Of a DNA stretch of 64,000 nt, positions 32,854-44,847 are shown one piece after another; position 1 is the stretch's first letter, and each line of letters begins with the position of its first letter. This DNA comes from Elymus sibiricus. Taxonomy: Eukaryota > Streptophyta > Magnoliopsida > Poales > Poaceae. The stretch is from assembly GCA_039707655.1 (NCBI GenBank), contig CM077665.1, positions 289,110,205-289,174,204 on the forward strand, given 5' to 3'. The notes beneath the pieces were generated by a model that did no database searches, was not told the DNA's origin, and saw nothing but the letters and a program-made list of their open reading frames with translations. The translations under genes and the position numbers were made by a program.

Positions 32854-35732
32854 TCAGGCGGAGCCATCGCCACCGCTCGTCCCGTCCCTGGGGAACTCGT
32901 CGTCGACATCACTGGCGTCGTCTTCTTCGCCGCTGACCCCCGTAGCGTCGGGAGGTGGAGGAACGGTGACGCGGGTGAACCTCTTCACCAGCGCCTCCAC
33001 GGCGCCCTTCATCGCCACCGCAGCACTGGCGCAGTCCTCGGGGGCGACCGGGTGGATCACGGAGTCGAAGTCAAACCCCGGCTCGCGCAGATGAAGATGG
33101 CTAAAGACGCGTGTCGCTGCCTTAGAAAAGAGGTTGCGGCACTCGCTCTCCAAGATCCCCTCCACCTTGACAATGGCGCCCTCCAGCGCCTCGACGAGCT
33201 TCGAAGCGAGCCCCGTGAAGCCGCTCTCTAGAGCCGCCAGGGGCTCCGCAAACCCATCCCGGCAGAGGGAGTGGAGCGCTTGGCGAAGCTTGAGCCCGCG
33301 GCCTTTGTCTCCTCAGCCGCGGCGAGAGCCTTCTCCCTGGTGTCAAGCAGGGCCTTCCCCGAGGCGACTTCCTTCTCCTGCGCGTCCAGGTGCTCCCGCT
33401 CCGCGGCCTGGCGGGTCGCCGCCTGGGATATCTCGGAGTCCCGAGCGGCAAGCTTGGCCTCACGGGTCTTGAGGGCTTCCTTCTACTGACGCAACTGCTC
33501 CGCGAGCTCAGACTTCTCCTCCTGGAGAGCCTTCAGGCGGGCTTCCACCTCTTCGCGGCGCCTGGCAGCGGATGCCGCGCCAGCCAGTGCCTCCTCGCGT
33601 GCTACCCTGGCAAACGCGGCCTCCTTCTCGCTCTTCGCCACGGCGGCCTCGGCCTGGCCCCAGACCGCCACGACAGAGGCGTCGGCCCGGAGCCACCCAG
33701 AAAGGAGTCCCAGGCGCCCACTCGCGAGGCGCTCGTCGGTACCCGCGAGGGAGTCCCGGACCTGACCCAGGGCGGTGAAGGCCCCGTCCAGGACGTCGAG
33801 GCCGCACAACGAAGGCACCAAGGCCTCCTCCGTAGGAGTCGCCTACGCGGTCGCAGACGACGTCCCCCGAGAGACAGCAGCACAAGGAGCAGGAGGCTCC
33901 GAAGGCTGCGCAGCGACCACTGACAAGACGGATGCAGATGGATCGACGGGCGGCCGGCCCTCTGGGGCTGGCCCCCCGGACAGCGGCACCGGCGCGCCCT
34001 CAAGGGTAGGAGCAACCACGCCAACAGGCATTGGGGGCTCAGGGGGCTCTGCGGTGGTGACCATGAGGGATGCCTCGCGAGCCTCCGCCCCCTCGCCCGC
34101 AGGAGCCACGTCGGGCGACGGCGGCGCAGCAGGAGAGGGTAGTGCGTCGGAAGGCGCCTTCGGCTTGACGCCCGCCTTCTTCTTCCTCATGTTCAGCACG
34201 GCGGCGTTCCTAGTCACCAAGCAAAGGAAAATCATCAATACACGATCTACCGGCAGGCGACCAAGGCCGAGACGGGTTACTCACTCTTCAACGTCGACCC
34301 ATTTCCTCTTCCGCTCCTCCCCGGCGACAACGGGGGCACCCTCGCCTTTCTCGGTGAGGGCACCGCCTCGCCGGGGAACAAGGGCACTGTCCGCTAGGAC
34401 AGCCGCTGGAGGGATCACCATGGCCCCGGCCTCGCCCACCGTGCCTGCGAGCTGCGATCCGGGCGGGGGCGAGGCCGGCGCTTCAACCGCCTCGCCGACA
34501 GAGGCAGGGCGCACCGGAGGAGGCCCCGCTCCGCGCTTCTTGGGGGTCGACACGCAGGCAGACCGTGTGGCGCGAGGAGCCGGCCCTAGCCCCCTGAGGA
34601 CCTTGGCGGGACGTGGGGAGCCCGCAGCAGAAACTTCACCGACATCGTCGTCGTCCTCAAGGTCACGCAGGAGCATGCTCTGCGACGGGGGAGACGTGCC
34701 TGCCAGGTCGTCGTTGGCTGCCTTCCCTGAATCCTCCCCGCCTTTGGTGTCGCCGGAGGACACCATCACCGGGGAACCAAGGCCCTTAGCTGGGGGGAGC
34801 CCCAGTTCATTGAAGACAGGCATCGCGGCAACCAGATCGGCCCCGTCGTCGCGGCAGTACAGCGGGGCGTAGGCGTCGGGGAGATCACCGGGGTCGCCGT
34901 TGAGCAGGGTCGCCACTGCCCTGCTTAGTTCCTCGGGGGTTATGCGTGCGGACCGAAGCCTGAGGTTGTCGCCGCTGCCCTGGTAGTCCCATAAGGGCCT
35001 GGAATGGGACTAGAGGGGCGCCAGGCAATACGTCAGGAACTCCTTCACTATCATCACCCCAGTCAGCTTCCTGGCACTGATATCGCGAGAAATCCGCTCC
35101 AGGATGGGCCCGGCCTGGGCATCGGAAAGCTTCGCGGAGCTCCACGCGGAGGTCTTCTCCGGCAGCCCCTTCGGCAGACCCAACCGGGGGTTGGTGTCTT
35201 TGAGATCCATGAGGATCCAGCGGTGCCTGAAGTTCTCCACCTTCTTCCCGGCCTTTAAGAGCATGTTGTCGCTCTGGACCACGACGAAGGAGACGCACGC
35301 CGACCGTTGAGCGCCGTCAAGTACGCGCAAGCTGAAGAAGTGGCGAAAGAGGGCCACCGAAGGCTTCACACCCACGAAAGCCTCGCAGTAGAAGGCAAAG
35401 ACGGACAAGAGCAGGATGGAGTTGGGCTGGAGATGAAGGGCTTGAATCCCGTAGTGGTCGAGGATGGCGGTGAAGAACGCGGAGAAGGGCGGGACGAGCC
35501 CGGCGAAGGCGCTATGGAGAAAGAAAGGGTAGACCGCCCTGGACGAGGGCCACTTCTCCGAGGAGCCGCCCCATATCAAGGTCCGCCCCCACTCGTTGGT
35601 CTCATCCACCGTCTACGGGAGCACCGGGACGAGGTCCTCATCCTTAGCGATGGCAGACCCCGAGAGTGCCGGTGAGATGGGAGCAGAGGCTGAGCTCTGG
35701 GCCTCTGGCTTCTGTTTGCCGGCGGGAGCCAT
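32854..35732 (-). pseudogene. Antisense two-exon gene in Tat-2 (PF04195-like plus coiled coil)
   Basis: Exon 1 runs from ATG 35732 (MAPAGKQKPEAQSSASAPIS) to 34285 with TAG stops at 35613 and 35010, both without frame change. Its core (RAVYPFFLHSAFAGLVPPFS, LDHYGIQALHLQPNSILLLS, FAFYCEAFVGVKPSVALFRH) matches, by eye, the plant family called 'putative gypsy type transposon' (PF04195, Transposase_28). An acidic, Pro-rich stretch follows. A 75-bp GT-AG intron leads in frame into exon 2 (NMRKKKAGVKPKAP). Exon 2 encodes a coiled coil (AEAAVAKSEKEAAFARVARE, RRREEVEARLKALQEEKSEL) with TAG stops at 33843 and 33483 and a frameshift before the C-terminus (32854-33165, DDASDVDDEFPRDGT). The function of this family is unknown. 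Confidence 0.75.
34210..34284 (-). other. Intron of the antisense Tat-2 gene
   Basis: On the minus strand the donor is AAGA/GTGAGTAAC at 34284 and the acceptor is GGTGACTAG/GAACGC at 34210. Splicing joins two open frames exactly (632 bases before, ending with two bases of a codon; one base completes it). An intron in antisense to the retrotransposon shows that this gene is expressed, or descends from a gene expressed, in its own direction. Confidence 0.75.
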
Positions 35733-36028
35733 CGGGAAGTTCGCGGGGCCGGAGCGGCAAGGAGGAGGACGGAGTGATGCCGGATCTGGAGAGGCCTCTA
35801 TTAGGGCCAGGGATCTGGGAAGCAAGAACAGGAGCGCAGAAGGGGAAAGCAATAATGGCTCGGCGCTGGAAGTCAGGCTCTTGTCGACTCGGGCGGTGGC
35901 CGAAGGGACGAAGGACGCCCGACATCAACCGCACGACACGCGCCAGACCTGGCCCGCAAGCGTTTGGGGCCCGAGGCGCTTCGGGCCGCCCTCGAGGCTT
36001 CGCCCAGAAGCCAGCTCGAGCGCGCCTT

Positions 36029-36043
36029 GGGCCCGAGGGCTAT
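36029..36043 (+). promoter_or_regulatory. Tat-2 polypurine tract
   Basis: GGGCCCGAGGGCTAT directly precedes the 3' LTR and matches the Tat-1 position and sequence with one change. Confidence 0.5.
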
Positions 36044-36951
36044 TGTCGGCGTTCTGGGAACGGGGGTACCCAGACCTGCCTGCCTGCGGCCCAGGGCATG
36101 GCCCACCTCGCCAGCCAAGCACAGCCAGACGCAGCCCCACTGAAGACAAGGCCCTCGCGAGGACCCTAGGCTCGCGAGGAGGAGCAGCATCAAGACCGAC
36201 AAAGGATGGGCCTCCCCAGGTCCCCTCCAAAGCGGCGGAGATCTCTATGCAGGACCCGACCTCAAGAGTCAAGGGTGATGCAAGGACGGACAGGCGGGCG
36301 CCAGCGCGCCAGGCGGTGCAGTTTCCCCTTTGGTGCAAAGGGGGCAAGGACGTACGCGGGTTCCCAAAGCACCCCCCAAAGGTTTCCATTCTGGTGCAAC
36401 AAGACCACGACCACGAGCCCCGCAGGACGGATGTCATCGCCGAGCCCACCTCTGCATCATCGACAGCTACTTTGCAGGCGAAGGCCGCCTTTGGACAGGG
36501 CGGGATGTACTCCTATCCCCCTTCAAATTTGGCCATTGTGGGATCCCTTCCCGCCATTGCGATAAGGGAAGAGGACCCGTGCCACCGCTATATATAGAGG
36601 CTAGGCTGCACCGTAGAGAGGGACCGGAGACGAGTCGATCCATCCGATCCACCGCAAAGCTAGAGAGAGCAGAGAACACCTCGGGGACGCCCTCGCTAGG
36701 CTCCTCAACCTTGTACTAGTTCATCCACCATACCTCCACGAGAGGCAATCCACCAAAGCAGGAGTAGGGTATTACGCTTCGCAGCGGCCCGAACCTGGGT
36801 AAACGAACGTGTTCATCTTCTTCCTCATCGTCGTGCGAGTTCGTCGTCTAAGCCATCGAGTAGTGAGCTAGGTAGGGTGAGGCTGCAGGGAATCTTCGCA
36901 CACGCCCCTGTGTTCGAACCTTGAGGGTTTTGCGGAGCCCGAAATCTGACA
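36044..36951 (+). repeat. Tat-2 3' LTR (908 bp)
   Basis: The LTR begins TGTCGGCGTTCTGGGAACGG and ends GAAATCTGACA. The TATATATA box is at 36589-36596. Differences from the 5' LTR are few and scattered, suggesting a fairly recent insertion relative to the degraded surroundings. Confidence 0.95.
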
Positions 36952-36956
36952 GCTAT

Positions 36957-37840
36957 AAAGGGGTTGTCAATCCCTTCACGGTCACTTGCAAGGATGAGAT
37001 CCGATAGAGATAGATAAAAAAAGATTACTAAAACGATAATTAAAATAAAAGTAAATAAATTGCAGCAAAGTATTTTTGTGTTTTTTAGTTTATAGATCTG
37101 AAAATATAATATGGAAAATAGACCCGGGGGCCATAGGTTTCACTAGAGGCTTCTCTCTTGAAGGAAAATAATACGGTGGGTGAACAAATTACTGTCGAGC
37201 AATTGATAGAAAAGCGCATAGTTATGACGATATCCAAGGCAATGATTATGCATATAGGTATCACGTCCGTATCAAGTAGACCGAAACGATTCTGCATCTA
37301 CAACTATTACTCCACACATCGACCGACTCCTGCCTGCATCTAGAGTATTAAGTTCATGAAGAACAGAGTAACGCATTAAGTAAGATGACATGATGTAGAG
37401 GGATAAACTCAAGCAATATGATGAAAACCCCATCTTTTTATCCTTGATGGCAACAATACAAATACGTGCCTCGCTACCCCTACTTTGTCACTGGGTGAGG
37501 ACACCGCAAGATTGAACCCAAAACTAAGCACTTCTCCCATTGCAAGAATTACCAATCTAGTTGGCCAAACCAAACCAATAACTCGAAGAGACTTACACAG
37601 ATATGAAATCATGCATATAAGAATTCAGAGAAGATTCAAATAATATTCATAGATAATCTGATCATAAACCCACAATTCATCGGATCTCGACAAACACACC
37701 GCAAAAGAGTATTACATCGGATAGATCTCCATGAAGATCATGGAGAACATGGTATTGAAGAACATAGAGAGAGAAGAAGCCATCTAGCTACTAGCTATGG
37801 ACCCGAAGGTCTGAGGTAAACTACTCACGCATCATCGGAA
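36957..37840 (-). repeat. Truncated Gypsy LTR inside the ULP-like gene, second part
   Basis: The LTR continues from 26757 with AAAGGGGTTGTCAATCCCTT, GAATAGACCCGGGGGCCATA-like, GGTTTCACTAGAGGCTTCTC, CTTTTTATCCTTGATGGCAA and GAAGCCATCTAGCTACTAGC, all typical of a Triticeae Gypsy LTR in reverse. It stops at about 37840; the first several hundred bases of the LTR (its U3 start) are missing. No internal domain or target duplication is visible. Confidence 0.75.
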
Positions 37841-40800
37841 GGGCAACAGTGCAACCTCAGCTACATTAGATCGAAACATTCCGCGAGGAGAAAAAGACGC
37901 TGCGACATCTTCAACAGTAGCTTCACACTCATTGTTTTGGAACATAATCTTTGATCTAAAACAAACAAAAGAAAGTAAAGAAGTTCAGCATCAGAAACTC
38001 AAGAAGTTCATCACACAGAAAGCAAAGAAGTTCAGCTACATAACAACAGGCATCAGAAAGTAAAGTTAGATGTTTAGCATCAGAAAGTAAAGAAGTTCAG
38101 CAACAGAAAGTAAAGAAGTTCAGGTATAAAACCACAGGCAGTACATAAGTTAGATGCATATAAATTCTGACCAGCAGAACTCAGCTCTTAGAACGATCAC
38201 TCTTAAGCCTAGTTACACTGAAATAAAAGTCATCAACCTTCTTTCGGACGACAGCAAGTTCACTATCTGCTCAGTAAAAGAATAGAAATTAAGAGCAACA
38301 TACAAACACATAGATCACGACGGGATCAACAAACAACACAAGCACATCTCAGCTGCTACACCGAAAGATAAACCACGGGATTAAAAACATCACAACCCAT
38401 GCATTACAAACCTTCCCCCACATAAAAACAGCTTCAATTCACTTTATTTATAAACCACATGACAAACCACAAACCAGAAGTTCAACTTGCACCACACAGA
38501 CAGTACATAGGGATATCAAAGACTCAAACCAACAACAAAAGGGATGGGGATGGGGAAAGAAGAGAGAAGCATGCTCCTCTCTTTATGGATTCTTGCCTAG
38601 ACTAGTTGCAGCACTGGAAAGATCATCCTCCTTTCCCAAGCTATCACTTTCAGTCTCTTCATCATCATCTCCACTAGACATTGCAGTGTCATCGGCAAGC
38701 ACACTAGTAGCAGCTGGAGCAGCTGGAGAATCTGAAACAACAAAAATTGTTGGTTGTGCTGCAGCAGGAAGAGCTGGAGAACCAGCATCAACAGCAACTG
38801 ATGGCTGTGCTGCAGGAGACTTCTCCGTGCCTGCACGAGCACTACCAGTATCAATAGCAGCCTCAATGGGATCTTTCTCTGAAATAATTCTTCAGCTGTC
38901 TTGCCCTGCTCAGCATCAGAAACCCCAGCACCGATGGAGGACTGAGGTTCAGTTCGATCCAGCCCATCGGAGCAGCCAGTGCCTGATACAGCCTTGTCTG
39001 CAACCTTCTCTGAAGGAACACTAGCATCGTCATTCTGTAGCAAAGAACAAAAAGTCAATAAAATGGGCACATAGTAAAAAAATGTACAAGAAGTTAAATA
39101 AAAAGGAAACAAATGGACAAGAAAAAATATACTTTAGGATCACTGCCATGAACCTCATCAACAAATAAATCACTCGCGGGAGCAGATTCATGCACAGGAA
39201 CAGTTGCACTTTCAGGTAAAACATCCTCATCAACCCTAGCACCATCATCAACAGCCTACAAAAATCATATAGAACACAATGTCTAATCAGGTGAAGTCCA
39301 CATTATATAACTAAAGAAGGACAGCTATGACCACTGACACATGGAGGAAGTCCAAAGACAGTAAACATAGAAGGTCAGATATCAAACTACTATCATACAA
39401 AGGAAAAAAGGGCCAGATATGGAAAGCAAAGAAGTTCAGATACTGTAGGGCTGGAAGTCCAGATATTGTAAACAGAGAAGGTCAAATATGAAACACAAAT
39501 ACTGAAAAAAGAAGTTCAGAACACATGAAATCAAGAAGGGTCACCTATGACAAAAAACAGTAATAACTGAAAAGCTAACAATGAACATTAATTCAAAGAA
39601 CTAACAAAGCCAACATAAACAAACCTCTTCAGTACGCTCCTCGTTGCCTCCTTCACAACCCAAACGAACAGAATCATCTTGCCTCTGAATCTGACTGACA
39701 ACAACACTAACCTCATCTTCAAAAGGCTTGCAACGAGCATCCTGCATTTCCTTGAACAGCCCAAAGCTAGTCCGGAGGTGGGAAGTGCTCTGACGAAGCT
39801 CAGCAACAATTCTAGCTTCAATTGACAAAACCTCCTTCGAAGACTCGGCGTCAAAACCATGGCCGGGAGGAAGAATCCCGTCGACGCGACTAAGACGCTC
39901 AAGAGTTGTCGGAACACGGGCCATCTCCCCACAAACAGTTTCCAGAAGACCATCAATCCTAAGAAGGGAAACATTGGCAGCATCAAAGAAACCCTCAAAA
40001 GAAACGCCACCTGCATCACTCACATGGGCAGAAGAACCTCCAGGATCTACACGGGGAGCACTAGTATTGACATCCCGGGAGAATTCAAATCTTGGGGCAC
40101 CTCCACTCCCTAGGCCGCTGGCACGAGGCATAGTAAGAACAGGACGTTCGATAACCCTAAAGAACACAACCTCAACCTGTGTCTTCCACTACATACAAAA
40201 CAAAAGTCAACGCGTCAAAAAACAATGAAGGAACATGGAACAAATATTGAAGACGGTACCAGAAGTTCAAGTTAAACTGTACAGGAAAGAATGATGCATA
40301 GAAACACTCACAGGCAGTTTCCCAAACACCCAGTTGGCTGGGTCCTCATCACCCTTCTTAACCAAGTCAGCAGTAGCAAGCTCAGACATCTTGGCCTGGT
40401 CCATGTAATTGATGCGAGGGGTCCTCAAATTAACAACAGGCTTCTTGCCAATGATAAGGCAGTCAAGATACATAAGTAGCGACGCAATGCCGCAGCCTGT
40501 AATAGCTTTTCCTCTGCTAGTCCCTTGCTGATACCTAGTAAAAGCCCTTCGAAAATCATCAACAACCAACTGACAATAGTCCATATTTGCCATATCTTCA
40601 GAAACAAGATTCTCAGCCATTGTTGCCTCCCTGGACACTCGTGTAGACGTACCAGGAATAATAACCTTCATGAAAAGAATCAGGTAAAAGACCTGCAGAG
40701 CCAGGTCATCATTCTTCTCATCCTTCACAAGTTCCTCGAGGATCTTCCGCAGATCCTTTGTCTTGATATCATCACTCCTATTGTAGCCAAGTTTGGCCTT

Positions 40801-43568
40801 CAGCCTCATAACAGCATCATCAAACCCATCATTCGAGGGCCTAGGAGGGGTACGATCACCTTGAGGTAATCCAAAAAGATGGTGAATAGCATCACTTGTA
40901 ATACGCAAAACCTTGTTCGCCTCACCCATGTCCAGAATCATAGTTAAAGGGTCAATCTTGGTGTAGATGTGGCCCATCAAAGGACGAGATATGTTGGAAT
41001 CAATCGTCAAATCAAACACAGAACCAAAACCAGCCTTGATAACCCTCTCCTTGTGCCTAAGTTGTAGCAATTTTGCGCACAACTTGAACTCTTTCAGTGA
41101 GCAGCGAACCGTTTTGTTAAAGCGTTTCGCATCATCTCCTCCTTCATCAGCTTCTTCCACTGATTTGCCTCCTCTCTTCCTTAGAACAGGCCGCTTCAAA
41201 AGCTGATACTGCAAAAAATGCAATGACAGGAAAAAAAGGCAGAACAATGAGTCAAACAAACTAAACCAAAAGTTCACTAATGCTGAATTGGAAAAACTAC
41301 ATAAGCAAATAGAGCATGGACAAAAAAATTGTATATAGCAGAAGTTCAACCATTAAAAGCAAGAATTATAGCTGCTTTCTCCATGTTAGCAGTGTACATT
41401 TCAGAAGTTCAACTATGTCTACATAGGCAGTACAACCATGTATGACCAGAAGTACAGCTGCTTTCTCCATGTTAGCAATGTACATTTCAGAAGTTCAATT
41501 ATGACTACATAGACAGTACAACCATGTATGACCACAAGTTAAGCTGCTTTCTAAATGTTAGAACTTTACAAAGCAGAAGTTCAACTATGTACACCAAGGC
41601 ATTAAAACCATGTATACCAAGAAGTTCAGCTAATATCTTCATGTATATAAGCAGAAGTTCAGCTATGTACACAAAGGCAGTAATACCATATAAACCAAGC
41701 AGTTCAGCTAATCTCTAAATGTAAATAAGCAGAAGGTCAGCTATGTACACCAAGGCAGTACTACATACACAAAATATAACAACAATTCTACAATGTTCTC
41801 AAAAACAGTAAACATGAGAGATTCATACCTGATCAGCAGCAGCAGCATCATCGTCGTCATCCTCGTCATCAGCGTTGAAATCAGCATCACCCTGGTCGTC
41901 TGGATCAACACGAGAACGCTTCTTGCAACCCTTGTTAACCTTTGCCGGTGCAACCTTGCGCTTAACGCCGCATTTCTTGCCCTTACCAGATGCACCAGCA
42001 CCAAGCGGAGAAGGTGTAGGTGCCGCAGTGGCAAGCACACGAGGACTACAATGTGGCGTACCACCGCGGGCTTGGCCTTCCACTTCAGGAAGTTCACCCA
42101 CACTTGGTCCTGCAGCCTTTGAAACACGTGGGCTCCTCCGAGGAGTAACTTCACCAACTAAATGCTTCCTAGCCACGGTCTTCTTGAATTTCTTCTTCAC
42201 AGGGGCAGCCATGCCATCAGTGGCACGCGGCACGTCTTCTTCAGCAACAGAGCCATGCCCAACTGTGAGCTCAGCTTCCTCAAGGCGTGCCGCCTTCTTC
42301 TTCTCATAATCTTCTTGCTTCTTCCTCTTGCGTTGATCCTCTAGAAGAAGTTGTAGGGGCTCATCCTCAGCTTGTGTGACAGGTTCAGTGCCATCAACAG
42401 ACTGGGACTGCGTCTCTGACAACTGAAGAGAGCACAAAGGCTCCAGAATAGAATCACAACCTTCAACTGATGGAGCCCCCTGCTCAGCCGTAGCAGTGTT
42501 ATCTGGCACACCCAAGTCAGATAGTACATCGTTGATGGTGTTCACAGCTTCCTCCTCTGTGGATACATCTGCAAGAACACAAAAACATAACAAAAGGAAA
42601 AGAGTCAGGAACAAAATACAAAACACACGACAAGAACAAGTTCAAAAACATGGCTCTAGAATTTAAAAACATAATGGAAAGGATTTGCACATACTAGGTG
42701 AAGCAAGAGCTGCAGTAACAAGATCCATGAGGCTTAAATTTTCCTCAAGGTTTGAAGCAACCTCAGCAATTTCAGTCAAAGGAATAATAGGTGATTTAGC
42801 CGCATCAGATCTTGTAGCATCAGTATTAACTTCTGAAGCTACATCTTGATCACAGGCATTTTTTCAGAACTATTCAATTCATAACCAACTACAAAATGGT
42901 AGTAAAAAGGCAGCTGAGTTTTAATCCACAATCTACACCAAAGGAAGTACTACATATACATGATTGTCCAATGTCCAGAAGTTCAACAATACCTAACAAA
43001 GCAGTATAACAATGCACAATCTACAATCTACATACTAAAGATAAAACAATCTACACCAAAGGAAGTACTACATATAGATGAATGTCCAGAAGTTCAACAA
43101 TACCTAACAAAGTAGTAAAACAATGCACAAACAGAAGTTCAACCAAATTTCATTATAAAGAAATAAATAAAACCAGAAGTTCAACTATGTGACCCAATGC
43201 AGTACTACATAAAAAAGATGAAGCATGAGCAGAAATACTTTTTCACAGCCAAACTACTTCTCAATACCATGAAAATGATAACACAAAATGCAAAGATATA
43301 CACTAAATATGAAACACTAGGAAGTCCAAACACACTTGGTGACATAGTTCACTGGCAATTCATCAAAAATAATCTAAGCAACACTCTACTAACTTCAACT
43401 AACAGTAAAATGCATACACATAACCTATGGAAGAAGTTCACACTTTTAAACATGGGCAGTCCAACAATACAACCAAGTGAAGATATAGGCAGAAATATAT
43501 AAGAAAACTCCTATTTAAAATACAAGATGCATATACATTTACATACCTGAAGAAGGTTTTGAAGCCAT
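37841..43568 (-). pseudogene. ULP1-like gene, 5' (non-catalytic) half
   Basis: From ATG 43568 (MASKPSS, donor GTATGT at 43546) the exons are 43547-43568, 42695-42844 (tentative), 41829-42568, 40312-41208, 39625-40188, 39133-39255, about 38580-39034, about 38184-38266 and 37955 down to the LTR at about 37840. Phases agree wherever both splice sites are clear. The third exon is Lys/Arg/Ser-rich and acidic at its end (PRRSPRVSKAAG, DFNADDEDDDDDA), nuclear in character. The 897-base exon is a conserved-looking globular domain (RCSLKEFKLCAKLLQLRHKE, GHIYTKIDPLTMILDMGEAN, ITSDAIHHLFGLPQG) like the N-terminal domain that accompanies plant transposon ULP genes. The exon at 38580-39034 has one frameshift, and its donor may be AG/GCAAGA (GC-AG intron). 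Confidence 0.75.
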
Positions 43569-44839
43569 GACAACACCACTCCTTGATGAATGGTAGTACA
43601 AACCCTAGATCCACCTACAAAAAACAGGGAAGAAATTACATAACTAGAAAGTAGAAAATCAAACAACAATACAAAAACAACTAAATCAAACCCTAGAATA
43701 AAACAACTAAATCACAGCAACAACTGTGAAGATGAACAGTACCACATCAAGGCAAGCACACCAAATTAAAAACAGTTCTTAGAAACTAACTAGTATGTGA
43801 CAGACGCAATCTAGACTACCAAATCAATAACAGCAAAGGGATCAAACTACATCAGATCCAACAGCAACCAACACACCACACCCTGCTTACATGCATCTCA
43901 CTAGTGAAATTACCCACGGGAAAATGAAATCCACACAAGTCTGAAGGCTAAACTAGCACACACAAGCATCTCACAGATAAAATTAACCACGGGGAAATGG
44001 AATCCACCCACCACACGCACAAGAACCCTACCTAATCTCCAATCCAACCATCAGAAGAAAAGGGAGGAGGCGGATGCGAGAGCACACAGAAGAAATAGTG
44101 AGAGCTCGACAGATCTGGCGAAAACTAAGAGCAAGCATTAGGAGGAGGCAGCATTTGTACCTCTCCAAACGACCCCGATGCATGAATCCGCGGCGGTTCT
44201 TCCACCCCCACGACGCCACGCGCACGCAGACAGTTGCCGGCTTCGCCTCGAAGGAGAAGAGAGCGTTCTGAGGGAGGGAGAGCGGGGCGTGGGGCAGAAA
44301 AAGGAGCGGGGCGTGCGCCGGTTACTCCACTCGCGAGCGCAGGAGACAGCGGCGGAGAACTCGGGGGAGGTTGGGGGAAGTTGGGGGAAGAGTGCGGAGC
44401 GACAGAGGGAGAAGAGAGCGAGCGAGAGGGGGAGAGGGTTTTCTGACAGGTGTTGGGCAGGCAACGGGGCAGTAAATGGGGCTCTCTAGCGGGTGTTGGA
44501 GCGCCGGGGTTAATTACAGTTTTACCCCTAACCACTAAAAAGTAAATGCATGTGTTGAAAAATGAATGCACCATTCGAATGCATCTGTTTAAAAAGATAA
44601 GATCAAATAAAAATCTGTTGGTATCCCTTAAAACCAAAAATTGATGGCCAACAGAAGTTCAAGTACACTACCAATGGAAGTAAAATATATACACAAATAA
44701 GCACTTACAAACAAAGAAGAAGTTCAAAAAATAAAGAACAGAAGTTCAAGTACACTATCAAGCGAAGTAAGGCATATGAATAAATAAACAATAAGAAACA
44801 AAGAAGAAGTTCAAATACAAAAACACATGAAGTCCATAA
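43569..44839. other. Leader and upstream region of the ULP-like gene
   Basis: No conserved coding frame is visible. 44,050-44,520 is GC-rich and CpG-rich, like a grass promoter or first exon; the frames there on both strands look incidental. GAAGTTCA boxes occur at 44,650-44,830. The true transcription start of the minus-strand gene is likely in the 44 kb region. Confidence 0.5.
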
Positions 44840-44847
44840 CTAACTCA

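Larger units (their letters stand above)
26763..36951 (+). mobile_element. Tat-2: Tat-lineage Gypsy retrotransposon, RT and integrase largely deleted
   Basis: The unit is complete from LTR (26763-27670) to LTR (36044-36951), 10,189 bp, with a perfect GCTAT duplication. Internal order is PBS, gag, protease, a short RT fragment, tandem repeats, an antisense gene, PPT. It is the same family as Tat-1 (same LTR length, PBS, protease and repeat types). It lacks RNase H and integrase, so it depended on another copy to move or lost them after insertion. Confidence 0.94.
26758..36956. repeat. Target site duplication flanking Tat-2 (GCTAT)
   Basis: GCTAT at 26758-26762 and at 36952-36956 flank the LTR ends exactly. 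Deleting the element and one copy restores a continuous Gypsy LTR (CCAACGCTATAAAGGGG). Confidence 0.95.

Noticed and set aside
30340..36040. CRISPR-like or tRNA-like arrays among the Tat repeats
   Set aside because: Repeat units are 180-280 bp, lack regular spacers, and belong to a plant retrotransposon; no tRNA cloverleaf was recognised.
44050..44520. Host gene first exon or CpG island
   Set aside because: It is GC-rich but lies inside the TIR-bounded MULE upstream of its own ULP-like gene, which explains it without a host gene.
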